From the IMG/VR virus record IMGVR_UViG_3300046482_000239, positions 1 to 35,334 of that record: a stretch of 35,334 nt of DNA; one strand, 5' to 3'. The notes under the pieces are model-generated. The model searched no databases and was not told the origin of the DNA. It was given only the letters and a program-made list of their open reading frames with translations. This stretch comes from a virus. A program made the translations under genes and the position numbers. Shown piece after piece: positions 22,577-29,264 of the stretch (position 1 is its first letter; every line of letters starts with the position of its first letter).

Positions 22577-24805
22577 TCACGAGGCGGCCGGCCTCGCCTG
22601 CCGGGCTTTCCAGAGCACCCAGCCCACGGCGAGGAGCCCCAGCACCACCAGGAGCACGCGAACCAGCACCTGGCGATTGGTCGAGGCCGGTGCCCCGGTG
22701 GGCGCCGTTTCGATGCGCCGCGCGCCAAAGGTGGGATCCTGCTCGAGCCAGCATTCGATGACGCTCCGCGCCACGCCACTCGACTTCGTGCCGCAATTCC
22801 CCGGCCCGAAGGGATTCGCCGGGAGGACCACGGTGCGGGTGTTGTTGGCGAGCGGCACGGTCGCGAAGCCGCCCACTTCGTTCTCGTGGTCAATCCGGCT
22901 CGTGTCGCCGTCGTCCTTGTCCCCGAGCAGCCGCGTATCGAGCGCGTCACGGTAGGCCGGATACGCGCCGACGTGGGCATCGAGATACGCCTCGACCTGA
23001 CTGCTCGGCAGGATGTGGTATTTCACGTCGTGGAACCACGTCAGCCCGTCGAAACATGCCTTGTTACATTCAGAGTTCGCGCGTGTGGCTTCATCCTGAT
23101 AACTCACGCCTGCCCATTGCCCATCGACCGATGAACCGGTGATCCCGGGCCCTTGATTGTCGGCCAGATAGACCTTGAATCCGCCTGCGTTCAACTGCGG
23201 CTGGTCCGCCTGAATCATGACGGTGCCATCCGGGTCGATCGTGGCCGGCCCCGGTCTCGCCACGTTCCCGATGTAGACCACTTCGGCGGGCGACTCCGCG
23301 TAATCCTGCGTCCCCACGATCTGCGTGAAGCCCCACGTGCCGTCCACGCCGCTGACGGTGGTGGGGTTGTAGGTCAGGATGTTGTAGTAGGCGCTGCGCA
23401 TGCCGGAACTGATCCACGGGGTCCGGTTCCCGTTCTGCGCAAAGTACGTGCGGGCCATGGTCAACGTGGCGCCGCTGCGGCCGTAGGTCAGGGAGCCATA
23501 CCCTTGATTGGCCGAGATGCCGAGTTGTTCAGCCGAGATGCTGTCCACGATGAGCGTGTCGCGCGGTTGCTGATAATTGCTTTGCGTGCCGCCAATAAAC
23601 ACATTGACGTTGAATCCGCCCGCGCCGCACCACGACGCGGAGACGTGGTCCAGCACCGTGTTGTAGACCGGGTTGTTTTGCCCGCGGATGAGGAACCCGG
23701 TCACCGAGCCCATGGCGCCGCCACAGCGCACCCGCACGTGCTGGACGACGATGTCGCGGTTGTCGATCCGGGGACACCCATTGCGCAGGGCGATGCCGGG
23801 TGGCGGTGCCGTCTGACCCGCAATCGTCATGTACGGATACACCATCGACCGACAGCCGGAGAGCTCGAGATAGCCCGACACATCGAACAGCACATACGAT
23901 GTGTCCATGCCCGTGGCGCACTGGTTGAACGTGCCGTGATAGTGCGCGATCGATCCGTGCGCGTCATTCCCACTCGACGTCGGGGCACCGGCGGTGTTCG
24001 CTCGATTGGTGACGATGCAAATCGTTTTGTTCGTATCGCCGGCTCCACCCAAGGAGTTGGCGCCGAAGCCTTGGTAATGCGGACGCAGCCCGCCGGAATC
24101 GCCCACGGGCTCCGTCGGCGGATCGACCGGCGGCGGCTCGGTCGAGGGCGCCTCGCCACGGGTCAGTGACAGCTGGTCGATGGTCGCGACCGCCTGCACC
24201 GCTTCCTGCCCCACGACCGAGGTCGTCGCGAGGCACCAGAACGCCGTGGGGGCCATCTCGATGGTGATCGGGCTCAGGGGCGTCTGCCACAGCTGTCCGT
24301 CCGACGAGATCGCCGTCGCAAAGCTGTTCCCCGTGCGCGTGAGACGGAGCCAGGTGTTGACGTTGCCTGGTAACCCTGTCGTGGCGGACGTGACCACGGC
24401 GCCCGGCGTGGGCCGCTGTTTCCGTTGAATGTTGTTGCTCGTCGGGAACCGAAAGACAAAGACCTGCTGCGAGTCGGGAGCCAGGGAATTGCGCACCATC
24501 ACGCCGCCCTGCGCGAAGTCCGCGCCCGTCATGGTGCCCACGCGCGCCGTCATCGAGGCGTCGCCCGCCAACGACCGGCAGGCGTAGCGGAAGTTATCGC
24601 TGGTCCCGGTGACGTTGGGCGCCGAGCTGCTGAGCGTCAGCACATCCGCCGCGCTCAGGCCAATCGGGCTCTGGTCGCTCCACAGGCCGGCGCCAGGCGT
24701 ATCGCCGATCGCGCCGATGTCCCCACTCAGCCACGTGTTCGTCAGGTCGATCTCGATCGACGTGATCTGCGCGAGCAGGACGATGAGCAGCACGAACTTC
24801 ATCAT
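22577..24805 (-). CDS. secreted pectate-lyase-like beta-helix protein with C-terminal membrane anchor
   Basis: 742 residues. MMKFVLLIVLLAQITSI is a short signal peptide or N-terminal anchor. Residues ~40-215 look like a DUF1349/concanavalin-type sandwich (TGADFAQGGVMVRNS, NTWLRLTRTGNSF, SSDGQLW). A Pro-rich linker (220-236) leads to a right-handed beta-helix (about 245-640) with pectate-lyase hallmarks: MTIAGQTAPPPGIALRNG, RDIVVQHVRVRCGG, LDHVSASWCG. A hydrophobic helix VLVRVLLVVLGLLAVGWVLW near 712-731 and a basic tail end it. Pectate lyases cleave acidic polysaccharides. A membrane anchor is not expected in a tail spike, so this may be a host-surface cargo protein. Cleavage activity is unproven. 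Confidence 0.82.
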   Translation of the reverse strand: MMKFVLLIVLLAQITSIEIDLTNTWLSGDIGAIGDTPGAGLWSDQSPIGLSAADVLTLSSSAPNVTGTSDNFRYACRSLAGDASMTARVGTMTGADFAQGGVMVRNSLAPDSQQVFVFRFPTSNNIQRKQRPTPGAVVTSATTGLPGNVNTWLRLTRTGNSFATAISSDGQLWQTPLSPITIEMAPTAFWCLATTSVVGQEAVQAVATIDQLSLTRGEAPSTEPPPVDPPTEPVGDSGGLRPHYQGFGANSLGGAGDTNKTICIVTNRANTAGAPTSSGNDAHGSIAHYHGTFNQCATGMDTSYVLFDVSGYLELSGCRSMVYPYMTIAGQTAPPPGIALRNGCPRIDNRDIVVQHVRVRCGGAMGSVTGFLIRGQNNPVYNTVLDHVSASWCGAGGFNVNVFIGGTQSNYQQPRDTLIVDSISAEQLGISANQGYGSLTYGRSGATLTMARTYFAQNGNRTPWISSGMRSAYYNILTYNPTTVSGVDGTWGFTQIVGTQDYAESPAEVVYIGNVARPGPATIDPDGTVMIQADQPQLNAGGFKVYLADNQGPGITGSSVDGQWAGVSYQDEATRANSECNKACFDGLTWFHDVKYHILPSSQVEAYLDAHVGAYPAYRDALDTRLLGDKDDGDTSRIDHENEVGGFATVPLANNTRTVVLPANPFGPGNCGTKSSGVARSVIECWLEQDPTFGARRIETAPTGAPASTNRQVLVRVLLVVLGLLAVGWVLWKARQARPAAS

Positions 24806-24810
24806 GGCCG

Positions 24811-25437
24811 TCACCGCACCGGGATCTTGTCCGCAATGTGCCCAGCCTGACTCGACCAGAGCGGGCGCCATGGATCGACGTCAGTCTGATAGATGACGAA
24901 GTTCCCGTCGTCCTGGAGTTGCGCGCGCACGGTGCCCTCGGCCGAGACGAGATGGGTCTGCGGCACGGGCTCGGCGGTCGGTGGCGGGGGGAGCACGCCA
25001 CCGGTGAGATTCGGCGCATACACCGGCACCGTGAACCACGCGCCGTGCGCCGAGATGAACGCAACTTTCTTCTCGTCGTAGTCCTGCGCGTCAACCGTTA
25101 TCTGGGGCTGCAAGCACATGCGGATACACGGCACGCGTTGGCCAGCGGGCCAGCCGGGCGGCTCCTCGTTCACCATATCAATGGCGAAGTTGAGGCTGCG
25201 GCGCGGATAGTCCGCGTCGCTGGGGTTCTCCAGCCCTTGCAGTAGATCGCCCGCGATCCGCACGATCATCCCGACCACGCCATCGGGGAAGTCGGAGTAC
25301 GACTTGCCGAAGCGGAGCAGGATTTGATCGGGATTCGGCAGCTTCGCGTCGAGCGCGACCTCATCATGCGCCGCCGCGTAGAGCACCGCGTGATCCAGCT
25401 CGTGGATCAAATCTTTCGGATCTTTGGGTAAGGTCAT
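24811..25437 (-). CDS. hypothetical protein with bulb-type lectin motif
   Basis: 208 residues; GGAGG is well placed before the ATG (MTLPKDPKDLIHELDHAVLY). The N-terminal ~140 residues are unrecognised and mixed alpha/beta. After a Pro-rich linker (150-160) comes LVSAEGTVRAQLQDDGNFVI with Tyr and Trp following. QxDxNxVxY (175-183) is the mannose-binding motif of bulb-type lectins, although only one copy is present where full domains have three. The gene lies five bases before the pectate-lyase-like gene, so both may act on cell-surface or environmental glycans. The lectin call is moderate. Confidence 0.65.
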   Translation of the reverse strand: MTLPKDPKDLIHELDHAVLYAAAHDEVALDAKLPNPDQILLRFGKSYSDFPDGVVGMIVRIAGDLLQGLENPSDADYPRRSLNFAIDMVNEEPPGWPAGQRVPCIRMCLQPQITVDAQDYDEKKVAFISAHGAWFTVPVYAPNLTGGVLPPPPTAEPVPQTHLVSAEGTVRAQLQDDGNFVIYQTDVDPWRPLWSSQAGHIADKIPVR

Positions 25438-26150
25438 CGCATCCTCCCCTGCCTCCTGTGGACGGCTTGCCTCGTCCGTCCGTGGTGGCCCCGCCGCCGT
25501 CGCCAAGGTCGAGGCGGCCCTGCGCGCGCGCTGTGCCCGGCGCCAGCCTCCCCCCGACGGCTGGCGCCGGCTGCCACTCCCCGCGGTCCCTCAGTCCCGT
25601 GCGCGCGGCGCGACGCCGCCCAACGCCTGGACCAGCCGCTCCGCCCACTGGCGATCGGGGTCGTCGGTCGCCCGGCGCGCGAGTCGATGCGCGGCCAGCA
25701 ACAGCCTGGTGACGCGCCGCGCCAGACGATCCGCGCCTCGGCCCGCTCCGTCGTGTACACCTTCCAGCAATCCCAATGCACGATCTGTGCATCGTTGCGG
25801 AGGATCGTGTGTTCGAGCGCATCGCCGACCGCGCGAACGAGCTTGTCGAGGTCGGGCGCGACGATCGGAAAGATCCGCCGCCGCGGCACACTCGAGGGTT
25901 TCGGCAACGCGAACCGAATCCGGACCGCGATCGGCCCGCGGAGGAGGGCGGTCGCGAAATCAGGCGCCTGATGGTGGACCGCCGCGCGGATGTCGGATCG
26001 CCACTCGAGGAGGGAGGCGCGGTTGTTGTGTGTGACAACGGGAACGACATCGACGGATCCATCCGCCTGGCGACGCGGACGCGTAAACGCCCGGGTCGAC
26101 CCTTGCGGTCGCGCGACCCCGTGGACCGTGAACGTGCAGAGGAGCGGCAT
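25434..26150 (-). CDS. rusA: RusA-family Holliday junction resolvase with anomalous C-terminal read-through
   Basis: Residues 1-143 are a full-length RusA: FTVHGVARPQGSTRAF at the start, the acidic catalytic segment IVAPDLDKLVRAVGDAL near 97-112 and ILRNDAQIVHWDCWKVYTT near 116-134, ending EARIVW. RusA resolves recombination and replication junctions before packaging. The frame has no stop there and runs on for about 95 Arg/Gly-rich residues, overlapping the lectin gene start by ATGA. Codon statistics favour a different frame (25591-25776) in that stretch. A lost stop or indel near 25720 is likely. Confidence 0.85.
   Translation of the reverse strand: MPLLCTFTVHGVARPQGSTRAFTRPRRQADGSVDVVPVVTHNNRASLLEWRSDIRAAVHHQAPDFATALLRGPIAVRIRFALPKPSSVPRRRIFPIVAPDLDKLVRAVGDALEHTILRNDAQIVHWDCWKVYTTERAEARIVWRGASPGCCWPRIDSRAGRPTTPIASGRSGWSRRWAASRRAHGTEGPRGVAAGASRRGEAGAGHSARAGPPRPWRRRRGHHGRTRQAVHRRQGRMR
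25591..25776 (-). CDS. possible small helical protein or true C-terminus of RusA
   Basis: In the -1 frame relative to RusA the sequence reads DRLARRVTRLLLAAHRLARR, then DPDRQWAERLVQALGG, ending ARD. Third-position GC is about 90 percent, better than the RusA frame over the same bases. The only in-frame start is a TTG inside rusA. Either a frameshift joins it to RusA, or it is an overlapping gene with a weak start. The following ~150 bases before the lectin start show no clear gene. Confidence 0.45.
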   Translation of the reverse strand: MGLLEGVHDGAGRGADRLARRVTRLLLAAHRLARRATDDPDRQWAERLVQALGGVAPRARD

Positions 26151-26152
26151 CG

Positions 26153-27031
26153 TCAAGCGGTCTCGAGGGGCAAACGGAGTACCCGTAATGTCCGCGGCGT
26201 TGGCAACATCGCCGGCGACCCGTGAATAATCGCGGGTCGTGCCCACCGTCGCTGAAACGCCCGCCACTCCGGCGCGGGCCGATACCGCATCTGAGAGGGC
26301 GTCTCCGGCCGCCAGAGCATCGCCATCGGCGTAAATCCGATCGAGAGCATTTGCCGCAATCGCGTCTCCGCGGCGGTCAACGTATCGTGTGGGAATCCGA
26401 TGAGGACGTAACAGCGGAGACGATGGCCGCGCGAGGAGAGACCGGCCGCAAGTAATCGCCGGGCGGCCGATGCCAAAGTCTCGAACGCATCGCCGGGATC
26501 GTAGGCCCAAAACATCACCGGTTGCGGTTTCAGACTCGCCAACAAATCGACTTGATAATCCTGCAACGATAACGCCTCGAGGCCGCCCGTAAACTCGACG
26601 CGCCGCGATTGGCGGCGGAGCATCGCAAAGACGGCCCGGACGTGATCCTCCGGACAGGCGAGGAGGTTATCGTCAAGGATGTTCCAACCGTCTTGAATCG
26701 GGAGCAACCGCGGTTCCGGGTCGCGTTTCCAGACCGAACAAAACCAACACCGACGCGGGCAACCGCGCGACGTAAACACATAGCCCGGTTTGATGTACTT
26801 CCCGACAATGAAATCCTCGCCGCGATCCCCATAGGCGACGCCGCCAACGGTTGTCGGCGCGACATGCCTCCACTGTTCGGCCAATTGTTCGGCGTATGGC
26901 TTGTCGTACGTGAACGTGACGGAGACGTGTACGGCGTCGGCCGTGTCGAGGAGGTCGGGCGGCCCGAATCGGGCGAGCTCATCGCAGGGTGTTGCACGCG
27001 TCCGACGAGGGAATACGCGGATCAGTTTCAT
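26153..27031 (-). CDS. radical SAM protein
   Basis: 292 residues, ATGA-coupled to the upstream gene. The cluster-binding CxxxCxxC is seen in SRGCPRRCWFCSVWKRD (C91, C95, C98). Upstream, DAVHVSVTFTYDK and GGVAYGD recall a B12-binding-like N-terminus, reduced in size. Downstream elements fit a radical SAM barrel: DNLLACPEDHV, RVEFTGGLEAL, FWAYDPGDAFE, CYVLIGFPHDT. Proteins with SRGC.R.C.FC occur in many phages (family knowledge), but substrate and reaction are unknown. Its position between nucleotide and DNA-processing genes suggests DNA or nucleotide modification, which is inference. Confidence 0.9.
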   Translation of the reverse strand: MKLIRVFPRRTRATPCDELARFGPPDLLDTADAVHVSVTFTYDKPYAEQLAEQWRHVAPTTVGGVAYGDRGEDFIVGKYIKPGYVFTSRGCPRRCWFCSVWKRDPEPRLLPIQDGWNILDDNLLACPEDHVRAVFAMLRRQSRRVEFTGGLEALSLQDYQVDLLASLKPQPVMFWAYDPGDAFETLASAARRLLAAGLSSRGHRLRCYVLIGFPHDTLTAAETRLRQMLSIGFTPMAMLWRPETPSQMRYRPAPEWRAFQRRWARPAIIHGSPAMLPTPRTLRVLRLPLETA

Positions 27032-27276
27032 AGGGTCTCGAGGGGGAGGCGGTCCGCGGGGGCGTCGATGGCGGGCGTCGCCTCGGCCGGGAGCTCGTAC
27101 ACCGGGACGGGTTCGAAACACTCCTCGGCCGGGAGAAATCCAACCTCGATATGGAACCCGGCGAGACGCCGGCGACCGTCCGGGCCGAGGGCGACGAGCT
27201 CCGCGCCGTCGATGGCGACGAAGTCATCATCCTCGAGACAGGAGAGCCACCGTTTGAGGCGCCCGGCGTCAATCAT
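27028..27276 (-). CDS. hypothetical small acidic protein
   Basis: 82 residues. LKRWLSCLEDDDFVAIDGAE and GRRRLAGFHIEVGFLP give an opening helix followed by a beta region, a pattern recurring in short phage proteins (W...L.DDD.VAID.G.L.L). It is ATGA-coupled to the radical SAM gene and overlaps the preceding gene by 8 bases. Function unknown. A role with the radical SAM protein is suggested only by tight coupling. Confidence 0.7.
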   Translation of the reverse strand: MIDAGRLKRWLSCLEDDDFVAIDGAELVALGPDGRRRLAGFHIEVGFLPAEECFEPVPVYELPAEATPAIDAPADRLPLETL

Positions 27277-27644
27277 TGCTCATCCGCCCTTTGTCGACTT
27301 GCCGCGCCAACGCATCGGCCAACAACACGATCGTTCGTGAGCGTTGCAACACCGGAAGTTTGCCGTTGGCGCGGAGCCATTCGCCGACGACCGCGGGCGC
27401 GATGTTGAGCGCAAACAGAAACCGCTTGTACGGGTCGACCAGATGGCGGCGGGTTGCCATATCGGGCGCGACGCCGCCGCCAGGCGCCTCCGTTGGCGAG
27501 ATGACGAAACTCGAGACCGGCCGCGGTTGCGGATTCGCCAATTTTTTTGGCGGTCGTCGCCTCGAGGGCGAGGGCGGGCGCGATCGGCGGCGGCGGGTCG
27601 TGCGCGTCTCGCCGTTGCGCCGGCGTCCGTTTCTTTTTGGCCAT
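27269..27644 (-). CDS. hypothetical protein, frame broken in an A7 tract
   Basis: The ATG lies two bases after the HNH stop and encodes MAKKKRTPAQRRDAHDPPPP, then ALALEATTAKK. In seven A (T7 on the plus strand, 27542-27548) the frame must shift by one base to continue as LANPQPRPVSSFVISPTEAP, then RRHLVDPYKRFLFALNIAP and a C-terminal helix ending GRMSND. The span is 3n+1 bases. Without the shift, the frame becomes Arg-rich nonsense. The C-terminal half (VVGEWLRANGKLPVLQRSRT) looks like a small DNA-binding helical domain. Function unknown. Confidence 0.65.
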
Positions 27645-27645
27645 A

Positions 27646-28071
27646 TCAGGCGCTTTCCTTGTCCGTGCGAGGCAGTGCGCGTCGGACTTCATCAATCAAG
27701 TCGTGGACCGTTTCAAAGGCCCCGAGCCGTTCACCAGGGCGATCGGCGGGTAGCCACGGATGCACCGCCGCATGACACCGGAGGCAGATCGCCACGAGGT
27801 TCTGCCGTCTCTTGCTGCCGCCGTTGTTCACCGTGATGACGTGATGCCAATACAACTTCCGTTCGGCGCTCAGGCAACAGAAACAATTCGCCGGGTACGG
27901 GTAGAACACCTCTCGCGCGGATTCCTTGGACCAGTCTGGCGGCCGCCGAATCGCCACCGTGGTCAACAACCGCAGGAGTTGGATCCGGTCGCCGCCGTCG
28001 CCGACCATCTGCCAGAAGTTTGCGAGTACCTGTTCTTCTGGCACCGGCGAGAGATAGACCGTCTTCGTCAT
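27646..28071 (-). CDS. HNH endonuclease
   Basis: 141 residues, ATGA-coupled to the replication gene upstream. The N-terminal half is helical (EEQVLANFWQMVGDGGDRIQ). The HNH core spans ~60-105: ANCFCCLSAERKLYWHHVIT, V.NGG (residues 81-85) and NLVAICLRCHAAVHPW, with zinc-type Cys pairs flanking the HH. It is the third HNH gene in the window. It may be a homing or junction nuclease; target unknown. It sits in the replication module rather than by terminase, so a packaging role is less likely. Confidence 0.88.
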   Translation of the reverse strand: MTKTVYLSPVPEEQVLANFWQMVGDGGDRIQLLRLLTTVAIRRPPDWSKESAREVFYPYPANCFCCLSAERKLYWHHVITVNNGGSKRRQNLVAICLRCHAAVHPWLPADRPGERLGAFETVHDLIDEVRRALPRTDKESA

Positions 28072-28994
28072 CGTCGGCCACGCGCGGCGAGCGCCTTGAG
28101 TTGATGGCCCATGGCGGCCGGCGTCCGCGCCTTCAACAGTTTGGTTGCCATTGCGGCGACGGACCCCTTGTCGCCACGTGTCACGGGAATCAACAGCCGT
28201 TGCGTCGCGGCCGATACCAACGCGCGGCGGGCGATGTGCGGATCCGTGTGGTAGTGGATCGAGAGCGCCGCGCATCGTGTCTTGAACGCTTCCACGACAT
28301 CCGGTGATTCCGGATCGTCGGCGCCGATCTCCTCGAGGACTGTGTGTGCCAACCGTTCGAGGACGGCGAAGTTGCCATCGGCCGCCGGTGCTTTGGCCAG
28401 TCGTTTGGCTTGCGAGGAAGAGGGTGTGTGTGTCGCGCGGGTGTCTGGCGCGGCGGAGCCGCTGTTCCAATCATCCTTACGCACACCCTCGCCCCCCACT
28501 TGATCGGGAACGGTCGAAGTACTCCGATCTTGGGGATCGGGGATCGGGGATCGGGGATCGGGGATCGGGGATCCACCGTTACGCAAGCGTGACAGCACCG
28601 TTACTTCGCCTGTGCGTAACGGCGTTACGTGGGAGTTTTCCACAGGCTGTTTGTCCCGAAACCGCTTCTGCCGTTTCCTTGTAACCTGACGTTCCGCAAG
28701 GACTTCAGCCGCGCTCTTGTTCCAATCCAGGTAGTCGTGAATGCGCCATGAATTCCCGCGCAGTTTTTTGATCAGCTTCGCCCTACCCAAAGATAAGATG
28801 GCACGTTCATTGCGCGACACTTTTTGCAAAAACTCGTCAGGCACGACACCGTCAGTGAGATGCTTCCTGGCGTAGCCAATGGCCGCGACGTACAACCCGA
28901 GGGCCGCCATCGCGCCGCCCTGCGCGTCACCAATGAGGGTGCCTGCGCGCAAAATCTTGCGATGCTCGGCGATCAGTTCATCCAGATAAATCAT
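28068..28994 (-). CDS. replisome organiser / replication initiation-like protein
   Basis: 308 residues from MIYLDELIAEHRKIL; a start 21 codons upstream is possible but lies in an AT-rich promoter-like stretch and collides with a divergent gene. Residues ~25-100 resemble the winged-helix domain of phage replisome organisers: ALGLYVAAIGYARKHLTDGV, AILSLGRAKLIKKLRGNSWR, IHDYLDWNKSAAEVLAER followed by R.KRQKRFR. A disordered middle includes SPIPDP repeats made by a DNA tandem repeat. A C-terminal helical domain (ERLAHTVLEEIGADDPESPD, RRALVSAATQRLL) could recruit helicase or its loader. No helicase is in the window. Confidence 0.7.
   Translation of the reverse strand: MIYLDELIAEHRKILRAGTLIGDAQGGAMAALGLYVAAIGYARKHLTDGVVPDEFLQKVSRNERAILSLGRAKLIKKLRGNSWRIHDYLDWNKSAAEVLAERQVTRKRQKRFRDKQPVENSHVTPLRTGEVTVLSRLRNGGSPIPDPRSPIPDPQDRSTSTVPDQVGGEGVRKDDWNSGSAAPDTRATHTPSSSQAKRLAKAPAADGNFAVLERLAHTVLEEIGADDPESPDVVEAFKTRCAALSIHYHTDPHIARRALVSAATQRLLIPVTRGDKGSVAAMATKLLKARTPAAMGHQLKALAARGRR
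28532..28573. repeat. heptanucleotide tandem repeat (GGGGATC)6 inside a gene
   Basis: Six perfect copies of a 7-base unit encode the linker PIPDPRSPIPDP of the replication protein. Because seven is not a multiple of three, gain or loss of one copy shifts the frame; three copies restore it. Confidence 0.95.
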
Positions 28995-29055
28995 CGGCGT
29001 GAGGCGATTTAAGTCGATTTCTGATTCACGGCTGGGCCTGCGGTAGACTGCCGTC
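28995..29055. promoter_or_regulatory. divergent promoter region
   Basis: An AT-richer 61-base gap lies between the replication gene and a rightward micro-gene. On the plus strand TAGACT (29044-29049) lies six bases before an ATG, as in leaderless promoters. On the minus strand GACTTAAATCG may hold a -10 for the replication gene. No clear -35 on either strand. Confidence 0.45.
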
Positions 29056-29154
29056 ATGCAGTCCCACCTGTCCGTCCGCACCCTCAATGCCCTCATGTGG
29101 GTCGGTTTCGCTCTCATGCTCTTGGCGGCCGCCATGTACGCATGGAGATCCTGA
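29056..29154 (+). CDS. micro membrane protein (32 aa)
   Basis: MQSHLSVRTLNALMWVGFAL is followed by MLLAAAMYAWRS. The 19-residue hydrophobic centre is one transmembrane helix with short basic ends. The ATG lies six bases after TAGACT with no Shine-Dalgarno, suggesting leaderless expression. It runs against the surrounding leftward operon. Its end overlaps the start of the next micro-gene by 13 bases. Function unknown; holin-like or membrane-sensing roles are guesses. Confidence 0.55.
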   Translation: MQSHLSVRTLNALMWVGFALMLLAAAMYAWRS

Positions 29155-29264
29155 TCGGGATCCTCGGGCTCCTCGTCTCGATGTACAGCCTGTCCTCGCG
29201 CACCGATCTGCTGCTCACCGAGATTCGCGATCTCCTGCGCGAGATTCGCGATCATCAGCGCTGA
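29142..29264 (+). CDS. micro membrane protein (40 aa)
   Basis: MEILIGILGLLVSMYSLSSR gives one membrane helix, then RTDLLLTEIRDLLREIRDHQ forms an amphipathic helix with two copies of EIRD. It is translationally coupled to the 32-residue gene upstream. Its last 10 bases overlap the 3' end of the convergent exonuclease gene. The paired membrane proteins repeat the arrangement in the 18.7 kb operon, though the sequences are not obviously related. Confidence 0.55.
   Translation: MEILIGILGLLVSMYSLSSRTDLLLTEIRDLLREIRDHQR

Noticed and set aside
23153-24169. Plus-strand frame opposite the pectate-lyase-like gene
   Set aside because: His/Arg/Val-rich shadow of the beta-helix gene; no start signal.
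24811-25506. Longer form of the lectin-motif protein from an upstream TTG
   Set aside because: The ATG at 25437 has a well-placed GGAGG and an ATGA overlap, while the TTG has no ribosome site.
27541-27552. Terminator (GCC-A7-TTGGC)
   Set aside because: The arms are only a few bases and the A tract lies inside a gene that continues; a frameshift explains it better.
28532-28573. CRISPR-like or iteron array
   Set aside because: Units are only 7 bases without spacers and lie inside a coding frame, so neither a CRISPR nor a convincing origin iteron set.
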